55,778 bases of DNA from Mesorhizobium intechi (GTDB taxonomy: Bacteria; Pseudomonadota; Alphaproteobacteria; Rhizobiales; Rhizobiaceae), in the NCBI RefSeq assembly GCF_002879535.1, contig NZ_PNOT02000040.1, forward strand, positions 1 to 55,778, written 5' to 3'. The translations under genes and the position numbers were made by a program. A model generated the notes under the pieces. That model was not told the DNA's origin and did not search any database. It worked only from the letters and a program-made list of their open reading frames with translations. Of this stretch, positions 1 through 8,530 are shown in pieces (the stretch's first letter is position 1; every line of letters starts with the position of its first letter).

Positions 1-316
1 GTTCAACGGCGTGTCCAGATAGTCTCAAAAAGTACCGTCAGCGCTCCAAGTAGGTCTTTTTTTGCTCCAAAATCAACGGCTATGATAGGCTCGGATGGCG
101 TGATCTTTCTATGGAAAATCAATGATTTAGGGGATCGTTAGCCAACCCATATCCTTCGTATGATCTCGTATTGTCTGGCAATACGATCCAAGCGCCAGGT
201 CCAGTGCCTGTTTCGGATCGATCTGTCGCGTCTTTTTCATTGATAAGCATTGTGGCCGTCGATGGATTGCTTAACTTTGGAGGACACTGCAATATAAGGA
301 ACGAGGGGCAAATGTC
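1..316. other. Non-coding leader region
   Basis: I see no convincing gene here. The stretch is less GC-rich than the rest and has a T-run near position 56-63. A short open frame from 171 has no ribosome binding site and runs into the next gene in another frame. The end of the region holds the GAGGGG ribosome binding site (302-307) of the pentapeptide-like gene and presumably its promoter. Confidence 0.5.
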
Positions 317-2206
317 ATGCGGGGCGGACGTTCGTTATCGATTTGCCGGTCAGATTTTGTATTTTCTCTGTGCATGATGGCTCTTCTTTTTGTTTTAGCA
401 ATCGCTGCAGCCAGAGCAGAAGAGCCCGTCTCTAAACACCTACCTCTGCCAGCAATCGGCCTGGCCGATATCGTTTCGGCCATTGATGCTAAGCAACCTA
501 TCGTAGGGCGGGAAATCCAAAGCACTGACCTGAACGCTGCTTTGATCACGCTCGGCACTCACCAAAACATCTGTGATGACACTAAGGCCGTCATCATACA
601 AAATAGCTCCATCATCGGCAGCCTTAACTTTGGTAACGGTAACTCGCCCAACGTCGACGATGATGCCGGAGACCAACCTCCCGACCAAATTGAGCCGATT
701 TTGACCGACTGGCTTCCAGTCGCGATAACCATCAGGAGCAGTTCCGTCAGCGGCGGTATCACGCTGGAAAGGGTAAACGTTTCCTGCGGCCTGCGGCTCA
801 CAGATACAACCGTTGACGATGCCATCACCTTTCGCCAAACGGCATTCGACGGACCGGTAGACTTCACCGGCAGTGTGCTCAAAGATGGATTGAAGGCGCT
901 CGGTGTCTGGTGGGTTGGGCCGGTCTCGTTTCGCGGAACGGATTTCGGCGGAGCCGTTGAATTCATCCTCGACCACAACAGGAAATCCGTCTTCGGACAG
1001 GACGCCGATTTCGAGTACGCGAAATTCAGGCGGCATGCGAGCTTCTTGAACACTAAATTTTTGGGTCCTACGAGCTTCAGGCATACGCTCTTCGCGATGG
1101 ACGCGAATTTCGGCCAATCGGAGTTTCATGCCGGCCCCCGCCGAGCACCTACCGGGCCGTTTTATGCAGCCGAATTCTCGGCGAGAGCGTTATTCAGACG
1201 CGTAAGATTCAAAAGCCTAATTTTTCTGAAAACCGTCTTCCACGACGCTGTCGACTTCAGTGGCGCGCGAGGTGAGGGGCTGACCTTCTATGGGGTGACC
1301 CTCGCTGGCCGCACCGATTTTGATGACGCTCGTATAGAGCGAATTAAGTTGGACGGCTTCAATGGGCTAGGGTCGATGGATGGAGAGACAATCTTTCGCC
1401 GGGCTGTCTTCCATCGGGTTGAGTTCAATCGCATCCTGTTTCGGAAGGCGGTCCACTTCGAAGGTACCAGCGTGCTTTGCCGTGTCGCGCTCAACACGGT
1501 CTCATTCGGCTCGGATTTGAGCATGGAGGACGCCAGCTTTCCGAATAGCGAAGACAGCGGTCGCTGCCCGGACACGAACGAAACGAAGGAGGCGCCTGAT
1601 GTCTCCATGCGGCTGGTCACCTTTGATGGTCCTGTATACGCCGATCTGCCGCAATTGTTCAAAGGCAAGCCCTGGTGGGCTATCTGGGGTGAAGATGAGC
1701 CGCGGCTGGACGTCCAAGGGGAGGAGAAACGTTTCTGGCGAGACCTCGAACGGGCCTTTCAAAAAGCCAATAGTCTGGAATTGAAGAACGAGGCGGATTA
1801 TCGCGAACGGCACCTAGCAGAGGAGGATCAGCATGGAGCCGAGTGGCTTCAAAGCGTGTTCTCACGCGTGTTTTGGGGCTATGGCCTCGCGCCGCTGCGC
1901 GTCGTCGTCTGGGCGGCGTTGATGATCCTGGTCTTTGCTGGCGTCTACTGGACTCAAATTGACGACGACGAATTCCCCGCGACCTCAGTGTCAATGACAT
2001 TGCGTCGCGCTAACCTCGCCCTCGCCTTCAGCTACAGAACCGCGTGGCAAATGCAATATGGCTACGGGCGCAGTCGAACCGCGCCCTTCGCCGCCATCAC
2101 CATTTTGGAATCGATTTTCGGAAAAATCTTGATCGCTTGCTTCGTTTACGCTCTGGCCCAGGCTAGCCCGCTCTTAAGCGAACTGGCGAAAAAGCTCCTC
2201 CCCTAG
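317..2206 (+). CDS. Membrane-anchored pentapeptide-repeat-like protein
   Basis: The 629-residue product starts with a signal peptide or signal anchor (hydrophobic residues 14-33, AARA before a possible cleavage at 34). The middle, roughly residues 140-430, has irregular pentapeptide-type strands with recurring F/A-x-F motifs such as FRQTAF, FTGSVL, FRGTDF and FRHTLF, which suggest a right-handed beta-helix. The C-terminus has two likely membrane segments, about 528-545 and 603-617, so the helix probably faces the periplasm and is tied to the inner membrane. The start at 317 is chosen because GAGGGG lies 9 bases upstream; another ATG at 312 is too close. No enzyme motif is visible and the function is unknown. 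It stands alone, convergent with the minus-strand gene that follows. Confidence 0.75.
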   Translation: MRGGRSLSICRSDFVFSLCMMALLFVLAIAAARAEEPVSKHLPLPAIGLADIVSAIDAKQPIVGREIQSTDLNAALITLGTHQNICDDTKAVIIQNSSIIGSLNFGNGNSPNVDDDAGDQPPDQIEPILTDWLPVAITIRSSSVSGGITLERVNVSCGLRLTDTTVDDAITFRQTAFDGPVDFTGSVLKDGLKALGVWWVGPVSFRGTDFGGAVEFILDHNRKSVFGQDADFEYAKFRRHASFLNTKFLGPTSFRHTLFAMDANFGQSEFHAGPRRAPTGPFYAAEFSARALFRRVRFKSLIFLKTVFHDAVDFSGARGEGLTFYGVTLAGRTDFDDARIERIKLDGFNGLGSMDGETIFRRAVFHRVEFNRILFRKAVHFEGTSVLCRVALNTVSFGSDLSMEDASFPNSEDSGRCPDTNETKEAPDVSMRLVTFDGPVYADLPQLFKGKPWWAIWGEDEPRLDVQGEEKRFWRDLERAFQKANSLELKNEADYRERHLAEEDQHGAEWLQSVFSRVFWGYGLAPLRVVVWAALMILVFAGVYWTQIDDDEFPATSVSMTLRRANLALAFSYRTAWQMQYGYGRSRTAPFAAITILESIFGKILIACFVYALAQASPLLSELAKKLLP

Positions 2207-2345
2207 GAAAATAAGATTACACGCCCGCCCGACACAGAGTGGGCCAGGCTGGTTGGATGACAGGCATCACAGCGCCCATAAAGTTATTCCGCAAGCCTTG
2301 GGGCACTGGCAGAAACCACGTAATCTACGGTTTATGCGGCGCCAC

Positions 2346-3938
2346 TCATGGCGGCGCAATGACGAGCGCGATGCGGGTCGACCAACGGCCTGCCTCCGCC
2401 CAGCCGGCAATCCATGGTTCACTATGGGTTTGTGCGGTCCAGAAATCGCGGTCATTTTCAGGATCCGTCATCGTCGCGCTATAGTCGCCCCAGCGATTTT
2501 GCGCTCCCCCAAATCTCTTTTCATACGTGGCCGTCCCGGCGGCAAATATCGAAGGGCCTACCGGGCCAAGGCCGTTTGAAATTCCGTAACATGCCCCTGA
2601 AGGGTGTATGCCTGGTGCAAAGATCGACAGTCCAATCACCTTGTCTCCTCTGTCGTTCACTGCCATAGACGGATGAGCAAGGCACCCACCCTCCAGTTCC
2701 GTCAGCCGGCCGACCGAGGCAACCCAGGTCTGGATCGGAATATCCCACCATTGGATCGCACTAACAGTGGGTGCGCCTGAGGGAAGCATGACAGTGTGGC
2801 AACAGAACAACTTGCCATCGCGAAGCACGACGGTTTGCATCCGGTCGTCTCCCACTGCCAGCTTGGCCGCAGTACCCAATTGAGGGCCAATTTCGGGGAC
2901 CGGCGGGAAAGAGTCCCAAATCGTCGTCGACGACGCATAGCCCACTCGCGTCAAAGTCGCAGCCCCCGCGGCAACGCTGCCGGAAATGCGCAGGACCATG
3001 AGGTAGCCCTTGCCACTCGCGTTACCCGACCACGTTTCGACGATATACTGGTCCTGGATCTTGGGGCTCATGGTTACAGCCGGGGCATGCGTTGCGCCCA
3101 TATTCGCCAAGACAAAACGTTGAACCGCGACCTTTCCGGCAGGATTGAAGAAAGATGCTTTGTCGAAGGCATAGATTGTGGCGCCGGCAAAGGCATTGCT
3201 TTTCAACGTAAAGAGATTGACGCTGACGGTGATCTTGTCGTCGCAAAAGCCAAGGCTCGGATAATCCATCCAGACCTTTCCCTGCGCCGCCGGGTCGACC
3301 TGAATGGCATAGGGTCTCCAGATACCTGTCGGATCCGCGGAATCGCTCACAGCGATCAGCACTCGCGAAGTAGCCTCCTCGGCGTCGGCCATTGATACAA
3401 AATAGAAGCGCTTGGTATCGCGGTCGTAAACAACCTTGGGGTCGAAGGTGTGTCCGGTAAGCCCCACGCCGCTCCAGAACGAATTGAGCGAAGTCCGCGA
3501 GACAAGATTCCCAGCCCGATCGTAGATGGCGATGTCATTGTTATGCGTCGCGAACACGTGCTTCGGCCCAACGGCAGCATGTGTGTCGGGAGGGATGCTG
3601 GTATTGTCATCCTCACCGATCTGGAATGAGGTCGACGGTGTGTATGGCGGAGGGGCAGCCGGCGCGGGTGCAGCGGCTCGGAGCGCGTATACAGTCGCGG
3701 GCGCCCCGAGGCCTGGCGCCAGCTCGGCAGCGGCATCGATACGCTTGGCTCTGGCAGCGATCCCCTTTGGCTTGCGCAGAGGCTTGCGGCCGCTCAAAAC
3801 CGCGTCCGGGCGGTCTTGACCGCTACGGGCACCGGGAGCTGCCGGCGCACTCGCCGGAGCGCCTTCGATCATCAACCAATCCCCGGCCGGTATTTCGGCT
3901 TTGGGGTCGGGTCGGCGACGACGAGCTGGACGAGCCAT
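2346..3938 (-). CDS. Hypothetical protein, possible beta-propeller (BNR/sialidase-like fold)
   Basis: This is a 530-residue protein. An upstream in-frame ATG adds 13 residues, but the ATG at 3938 has GGAGG about 10 bases upstream and gives a basic N-terminus (MARPARRRRP). Residues 1-100 are basic and Pro/Ala-rich, which suggests a flexible tail; there is no signal peptide. The rest has repeated W/Y-rich beta segments and Asp-containing turns (for example IPPDTHAAVGPKHVFATHNN, PKVVYDRDTKRFYFVSM, RFGGAQNRWGDYSATMTDP) like those of large beta-propellers that bind glycans or act as secreted repeat proteins. I do not recognise a catalytic set. It is the first of several minus-strand genes with surface or extracellular character (2.3-8.2 kb). 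The propeller assignment is inference. Confidence 0.65.
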   Translation of the reverse strand: MARPARRRRPDPKAEIPAGDWLMIEGAPASAPAAPGARSGQDRPDAVLSGRKPLRKPKGIAARAKRIDAAAELAPGLGAPATVYALRAAAPAPAAPPPYTPSTSFQIGEDDNTSIPPDTHAAVGPKHVFATHNNDIAIYDRAGNLVSRTSLNSFWSGVGLTGHTFDPKVVYDRDTKRFYFVSMADAEEATSRVLIAVSDSADPTGIWRPYAIQVDPAAQGKVWMDYPSLGFCDDKITVSVNLFTLKSNAFAGATIYAFDKASFFNPAGKVAVQRFVLANMGATHAPAVTMSPKIQDQYIVETWSGNASGKGYLMVLRISGSVAAGAATLTRVGYASSTTIWDSFPPVPEIGPQLGTAAKLAVGDDRMQTVVLRDGKLFCCHTVMLPSGAPTVSAIQWWDIPIQTWVASVGRLTELEGGCLAHPSMAVNDRGDKVIGLSIFAPGIHPSGACYGISNGLGPVGPSIFAAGTATYEKRFGGAQNRWGDYSATMTDPENDRDFWTAQTHSEPWIAGWAEAGRWSTRIALVIAPP

Positions 3939-4051
3939 GAGCAAATCCTCCCTGAGCTTTGCAACGAAACCACACAAGCGCGGACAATTTTGGCTGAACG
4001 GGGTGCCCGAGACGGGGGGACTGCCCTATATTGGGTTCAGGAGATTGATCC

Positions 4052-4246
4052 ATGAGCAACACTGGAAAAAAAGCCGAATCCATCCGCGGTGATGTGATTG
4101 AACCGCAGAGCGGGAATCCCTTCGACTTTAGAAAACGAGCTGGCAGCACTGAACCATCTCCAAAGGAATGCAAGCTGCCTCCAGTACCCGGTAGAGCACC
4201 GACAAAGACCTCTGTTCCTGAGAAAGAGGTTCTGCCCCGCAAATAG
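4052..4246 (+). CDS. Small hydrophilic hypothetical protein
   Basis: A 64-residue ORF starting MSNTGKKAESIRGD, with an AGGAG site 7 bases before the ATG. The product is polar, Pro/Lys/Glu-rich and likely disordered, with no signal peptide or membrane segment. It is divergent from the gene ending its promoter side at 3938. I do not recognise a family. The good ribosome binding site is the main reason to accept it. Confidence 0.45.
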   Translation: MSNTGKKAESIRGDVIEPQSGNPFDFRKRAGSTEPSPKECKLPPVPGRAPTKTSVPEKEVLPRK

Positions 4247-4348
4247 GCTGGTAATTGAGCCGGGCATTGCATGTCGTCTAGGGCTCGCGCCATAAGGCAC
4301 ACCAAAGGTGCGGCCGTCCTCTGGGGCCTTAAGGCGTCTGCCCCATGA

Positions 4349-4510
4349 CTAGTCTGATTTCCTGCCCAGCCAACGCTGAGCAATGGCAGATAGATGCCTG
4401 CGGGTCAGCAGAAGGCAAACGATAGCAACTACCGCGCAGAGATAGAGGACTTCAGTTGTCCCATCCCCACCATCCGGCGATACCCCAAACCAACGTTCAA
4501 TGAAGTCCAT
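4349..4510 (-). CDS. Small single-pass membrane protein (53 aa)
   Basis: A short gene encoding MDFIERWFGVSPDGGDGTTE followed by a hydrophobic segment (residues 22-35, VLYLCAVVAIVCLL) and a basic amphipathic tail (RRHLSAIAQRWLGRKSD). A GGGAGGG site lies 7-8 bases upstream of the ATG. The positive-inside rule predicts N-out/C-in. The short N-terminal domain, Gly/Asp-rich turn, one membrane helix and cationic tail are a recurrent layout of small rhizobial membrane proteins; I recall this N-terminus from rhizobial genomes but cannot confirm it here. Function is unknown. Confidence 0.6.
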   Translation of the reverse strand: MDFIERWFGVSPDGGDGTTEVLYLCAVVAIVCLLLTRRHLSAIAQRWLGRKSD

Positions 4511-4716
4511 GGCGCCCTCCCTCACGACGGCAACGCTACTTCAAATTTCTATTTGACGTCTTTCTCTGGATGCTGCGTTATATCAGTACTTTAGAAAGCT
4601 CTCAAATCAAGCCTCTGTGAGACCGATTTTCTGCATTTTATGATCTCTGCTAAACTTGACAATCTTCATTCCCTCGATGAACAACGTCCGCGCTCGCATC
4701 ACTGAGAGAGAGATTG

Positions 4717-4932
4717 TCATTCTGACCCTTCTTTCTCCCTATCTTGATCCGGCACTTTGGACGACTTGTCGTCATCATAAGCGTCCTTTTCGCGCGTCCT
4801 AACAACGCGGTATGGAACTCCTTTGGGCGAGATCATCGTCGCCTCTTCGACGATCGCGGACTCTGGGGGCAGACCGGGTCGACGCCTCGTCTTGGAACCT
4901 TCCGCCGGACTGGCCGAGCGCCCCTTCTTCAT
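4717..4932 (-). CDS. Small charged hypothetical protein, second gene of a pair
   Basis: A 71-residue, strongly charged protein (MKKGRSASPAEGSK at the start, DQDREKEGSE at the end), predicted disordered apart from a short strand region around PKGVPYRVVRTREKDAYDDD. Its ATG overlaps the stop of the upstream gene (ATGA-type, 4929-4932), so the two are probably translationally coupled. No family is recognised. The tight overlap is the best evidence that it is a gene. Confidence 0.5.
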   Translation of the reverse strand: MKKGRSASPAEGSKTRRRPGLPPESAIVEEATMISPKGVPYRVVRTREKDAYDDDKSSKVPDQDREKEGSE

Positions 4933-5702
4933 GGCTCAAAAATTATGCTCGAAATGGGGTGGATCTCCCAGATCGTCGGAATATGCTGACGTAGCGTCTC
5001 TGGACCCGGACCCTGGCCGGAGGCGTGGCTCATGTCGAAAAACAGCGAACCGCTAATTTCAATGGGAATCGGTGGATCGTAGAAATCGTAAGACGGACCC
5101 GGAAGCTTGGCGCCAAAAAATGACTTGAAGGCATCGCGGGCCGCCTCAAGTTGAGCAAAACTGGTACTGTCCGCGGTCGGCAGCCCCGAGACTTCGGCCG
5201 TCATGTAGACTGCCTCGCCGCCCGCAGCGGGATCCCGGCCTATCATCAAATGGAAATCATTGTCGGTTTCCCGGCTAGCAGCATAGAGAAACGCCCGAAG
5301 TTGGACGTTGCGATCCTCTTCAGCCACGCGGCCTGAGCTTGGCTCGACCGTAATCGGCGGTTGGTGCCCTTTCATAGAGTTCTTGGCCGGCAGGGTTGGA
5401 ATCAGGTTGCTGACATCGTCGAAGACCTCCGCGGCGGCATCTGAGATCGAGAGCTTGGCTGCTTTACGCGCAGTGCCTGCGAAATTGTCGCCTATATGCA
5501 GCGGGGCCAAGCCGAGAGGCGATACTTGACGGATTTTGTCCTTCGGATCGAACTCATTCGTCCTAAGTATCTGGTAGGTCGCGCCGATCGCGGGAGCCAA
5601 GGCCCCCGGAATGGAAGGTCGCGTGGGTTGCAAGGTCGTTACCTCGATAACCGAACGCGGGTCTGGCATTCCTCTGCGGTGCGGCTGAGGTGCGCGCGCC
5701 AT
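4929..5702 (-). CDS. Hypothetical protein with a C-terminal WEIHP motif
   Basis: A 257-residue soluble protein with no signal peptide or membrane helix; GGGAG precedes the ATG at 5702. The C-terminal half reads as an alpha/beta domain: FLYAASRETDNDFHLMIG (about 140-157), then VYMTAEVSG, FEISGSLFFD-like text (IPIEISGSLFFDMSHA) and a terminal TIWEIHPISSI motif. The combination of a DNDFHL-type strand and an ending WEIHP box is familiar from uncharacterised bacterial proteins, but I cannot name a function. It overlaps the downstream small charged gene by four bases, forming a two-gene operon. Confidence 0.6.
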   Translation of the reverse strand: MARAPQPHRRGMPDPRSVIEVTTLQPTRPSIPGALAPAIGATYQILRTNEFDPKDKIRQVSPLGLAPLHIGDNFAGTARKAAKLSISDAAAEVFDDVSNLIPTLPAKNSMKGHQPPITVEPSSGRVAEEDRNVQLRAFLYAASRETDNDFHLMIGRDPAAGGEAVYMTAEVSGLPTADSTSFAQLEAARDAFKSFFGAKLPGPSYDFYDPPIPIEISGSLFFDMSHASGQGPGPETLRQHIPTIWEIHPISSIIFEP

Positions 5703-5962
5703 TGCTCTCTCCCTGTCAGCACATAACCGATACAGGACTTGCGTCGTTCAATACGAACTTTGGGGCAATTTACCCTTCGGCAGTAATAAACATAAGCCTT
5801 TTTTTGTTGTTTGAGAAGGATAGTAATATCGCTCGAGTGTTTTTTTACACCTCGCATTTCACGGCAAAGGCCAACGGCCTTGGCCAGAAGACAAAGCCCA
5901 AGGGCAATGCAGCGTGAAGATGCAAGCCGTAGGTTGTCCCTGGACCCATCGACGGCCGGCAG

Positions 5963-6964
5963 CTAGCTGGCCGGCTGTCGCTTGTGTTTTCGAGACTTTT
6001 TGTCTTTTGGGGCCGCTGCGGTTGCAGCAGTTTTCTTTGTGGGCGCGGCCACGATCTCCGCCGCAACCGCTGACGAGACCTGGCTCATTCCAAGCGCGGT
6101 GGCGAACTTCTGAGCGATCATCCTGAAGCCGGTCGGGTCTGGATGCAACTCGTTCGCCCAATGCGCATCGTTGAGCGTGCCTTGCGTCGGCACGATGTGA
6201 AACTTGTTGGCGGGATCGGCCGCCAGTGCATCCACCATGGCTTTGAACTGAACCAGGGCGTTGTGCACGATCACCTTGCCCGGGCCTGCCGGCCAATTGC
6301 AGAAATCCAATGACGGCTTCAACCATGGCCCGTATCCGCACGGCGCAGGCACTCCATTGGGAGTCGGGAAATCATAGCAGTGGGCGTAGATCGGCACGCC
6401 TGGCGCATGCCGATCGCGCAATGCAAACAGCGCGAGATAGCTCGATTTGACGATCGCAAGCACACCAGCATATCGCTGGGCGTTCAGGCCTCCAGCCTTT
6501 CCGTCGTTGTAATCAAGGAAAATGCAAAAATTATTGCCGGCGACGTCGTTGCCGCCCGCCGACACGATGATGGCGTCTGGTTTGCCGCTGGGCCACTTGG
6601 ACTTGTCCACAAGTAGATCGAGGATTCGCTGCTGTTTCGGCAAGCTCATCTCATCGGTGGACGCATCGCCGCGATGCGCGGTGGAATAGATGATGGGCGC
6701 CGGACTGCAGATCGCCTGCAGTTGAACCTTTATGTCAGAGGGCCCCGACAGCGGATTGTTGCCCTGGATGGGGTAGTCGAACCAGGAGTCACCGATCGCT
6801 AGCAGGTGCTTCTGTTCGAGATGAAACTCAGCGGCCAGTGTCGTCGCGGCTTGCTTCGCTGCGCGATAGCGCATCGACTGTTTCTGCTGCGCGTCGTTCC
6901 AGACTGCGAGATCGCGCTCGATCTGGGCTTGAGCCTGAGCATGGAGATCGAGGTCGGCGTCCAT
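5963..6964 (-). CDS. SGNH/GDSL-type esterase/hydrolase
   Basis: A 333-residue protein with the SGNH blocks: GDSWFDYP at 58-65 with the nucleophile Ser60, GGND at 137-140 as block III, and a C-terminal DAHWANELHPDPTGF (266-280) carrying the catalytic Asp/His (His274). It should hydrolyse carboxyl esters such as lipid, sugar-acetyl or short-chain esters; the substrate cannot be read from sequence. There is no signal peptide; residues 1-45 are an Ala/Gln-rich helix, and the tail after 290 is Ala/Lys-rich and basic, like that of the 2346-3938 protein. GGGAGG lies 6 bases before the ATG. A GC-rich imperfect palindrome (5951-5979) straddles the stop codon and could form a terminator stem, but no T-run follows. 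Confidence 0.85.
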   Translation of the reverse strand: MDADLDLHAQAQAQIERDLAVWNDAQQKQSMRYRAAKQAATTLAAEFHLEQKHLLAIGDSWFDYPIQGNNPLSGPSDIKVQLQAICSPAPIIYSTAHRGDASTDEMSLPKQQRILDLLVDKSKWPSGKPDAIIVSAGGNDVAGNNFCIFLDYNDGKAGGLNAQRYAGVLAIVKSSYLALFALRDRHAPGVPIYAHCYDFPTPNGVPAPCGYGPWLKPSLDFCNWPAGPGKVIVHNALVQFKAMVDALAADPANKFHIVPTQGTLNDAHWANELHPDPTGFRMIAQKFATALGMSQVSSAVAAEIVAAPTKKTAATAAAPKDKKSRKHKRQPAS

Positions 6965-7074
6965 AAAATCCTCCCTTCATTTGCAAACAGATCGGACGAA
7001 CACCAGCTATCGTCGTGACGTTGAGCGACATCGTCGCTATAGGCTTTGGCCGCATTGAAACGAGCGCGCCCCAT

Positions 7075-7170
7075 CTAGTTTTGTGTACTCTTGACCTCGT
7101 CTGGAACCTGGTCGGCGCTGACCGGGACGCAGCCACCGTATGTGCAGTCGGCCTGCAGAAAGCATTCCAT
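7075..7170 (-). other. Candidate small Cys-rich ORF (start uncertain)
   Basis: From the ATG at 7170 this frame encodes 31 residues with a Cys pattern (ECFLQADCTYGGCVPV). The same frame stays open and protein-like upstream to about 7280 (text includes AKCDKPLILWRRQADGSY, adding a fourth Cys), but without an ATG, GTG or TTG. An AGGAGG sits at 7250-7255, with only non-standard starts (CTG 7248, ATC 7236) after it. It could be a small metal- or disulfide-bearing protein with a rare start, or a remnant cut off from its start. The rest of 6965-7279 holds nothing I can support. Confidence 0.3.
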
Positions 7171-7279
7171 GTAGGAACCATCAGCCTGCCTGCGCCACAG
7201 AATGAGAGGCTTGTCGCATTTCGCGCCTCTCGCGATCCTCGCCGGCAGGCCTCCTGTGGTTCTTTTCGGCTCTGGACCG

Positions 7280-8233
7280 CTATGGAAAATATCCGGCTTT
7301 AAAAAGATCTGACAGGTCGTTGTTTGCCGAGACGGTCGCGAGCGAGGGCAATGAGAAGATTTCCTCGATCGATTTCAGCATCGATCCATGATTGTAGAGG
7401 ACACTTCCGGCATAACCTGCCTTCACTCCTGGCCCGATCGCAATGAACGGCATTTTCTTTGTTCCCGAGCCTTCATCCCAGGTGATAAAGATCACGCCTG
7501 AGTTCTTGTTTGTCCATTCGATAATCGGAGGCAGCTGACTTTTTAACCAGTCGTCGCCGTGCCTGATAGGGTGGCCTTTTTTGCATCCAGGCGCGCCGTG
7601 CATGTCGTTGCAAAGGTCGGGCGTGATGAAGACGTAGCTGGAAACACTGTCGCTGTTTATGTCTCCCGACAATTCCGTATAGGGCTTCGTATGGGAGATG
7701 CACTCGACGCTGGTCCTCGACGGTGGATCGCCAGCGACATCTTTGAAGAAAACAAACGGATTGTGCTTCGCGGCATAGAAGGTGCGACTGCTGCTGGCCA
7801 CCGGGCATGCACCGGTCCGCTGCGGATCCATTCCTTCCTGATACGTCGTCCATGAGACGCCGGCCGACTCCATCTGGCGGACCAGATGATCGCCATTGCT
7901 TGTGGAATTCGTGCCATGTGATGCGATCGGGTCGGCGTCCGATTTGAATGTATGATCTGGAAAGCTGTTCGTGCCCGCTTCCATCCAGATGTAGTGAGGT
8001 TCGCTATCCAGACCAGGAAGCTCGTCAACAAAATTGGTGGAGTAGGCATAGTTTGGCAAAAGAGTGCCGTGAATGTAAGGGGCGCGGAGGGCGTCACTAT
8101 AGATGACGTTTGCATCCCGGTTTTCCATGGCAATCACGAACACATGCTTGATGGTGGCGGCGTCTGCTGGCGTGACCGGAAGCACTCCCGCAATGGAAGT
8201 GACCAAAATCAGCTTTCCGATGCTAGAAACCAT
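7280..8233 (-). CDS. Exported phosphoesterase family protein (PF04185, phospholipase C/acid phosphatase-like)
   Basis: The mature-type start is ATG 8233, which has GAGGAGG 7-8 bases upstream; a longer frame from 8272 lacks this. It gives 317 residues with a signal peptide (about 1-25, MVSSIGKLILVTSIAGVLPV then TPADA). Family signatures include KHVFVIAMENRD near the mature N-terminus (the metal-binding E-N motif), PNYAYSTNFVDELPGLDSEPHY, a central PDLCNDMHG, and FITWDEGSG near the C-terminus. Members cleave phosphomonoesters or phosphodiesters, including phospholipid head groups, in the periplasm or outside the cell. Disulfides are possible (CPV, CIS, CND, CKK). It faces the DUF1906 gene across a roughly 300-base divergent promoter region (8234-8530). 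Confidence 0.85.
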   Translation of the reverse strand: MVSSIGKLILVTSIAGVLPVTPADAATIKHVFVIAMENRDANVIYSDALRAPYIHGTLLPNYAYSTNFVDELPGLDSEPHYIWMEAGTNSFPDHTFKSDADPIASHGTNSTSNGDHLVRQMESAGVSWTTYQEGMDPQRTGACPVASSSRTFYAAKHNPFVFFKDVAGDPPSRTSVECISHTKPYTELSGDINSDSVSSYVFITPDLCNDMHGAPGCKKGHPIRHGDDWLKSQLPPIIEWTNKNSGVIFITWDEGSGTKKMPFIAIGPGVKAGYAGSVLYNHGSMLKSIEEIFSLPSLATVSANNDLSDLFKAGYFP

Positions 8234-8530
8234 TTCTGCCTCCTCGCCCAGCCGGCCAGGTCGATCTGGCATCGGAATTCAGAATAAAGGCTTTATCCTA
8301 GCGCTATAAAATAAGGGGAAATAGCCTTTTATTCAAGGCAGCGGGCCAGCTTAGACGCGACCTGTGGTAGGCCGAAAATTACAGTTATTTTGAAAGATAC
8401 ATCAATTCCGAGTGATGGACAAGTCGAACTCTTTGTATTGCACTGGCCCGCATGAACAGGATGCGCCTATAGTGTTCAAAAGGGTCAACCGGCGCCGAGA
8501 GGCTCTTGTCCGGAACAGGGGAGGATTGCG

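Noticed and set aside
5951..5979. Strong intrinsic terminator after the SGNH gene
   Set aside because: A GC-rich imperfect stem exists over the stop codon, but no T-run follows on the minus strand, so I mention it only within the gene entry.
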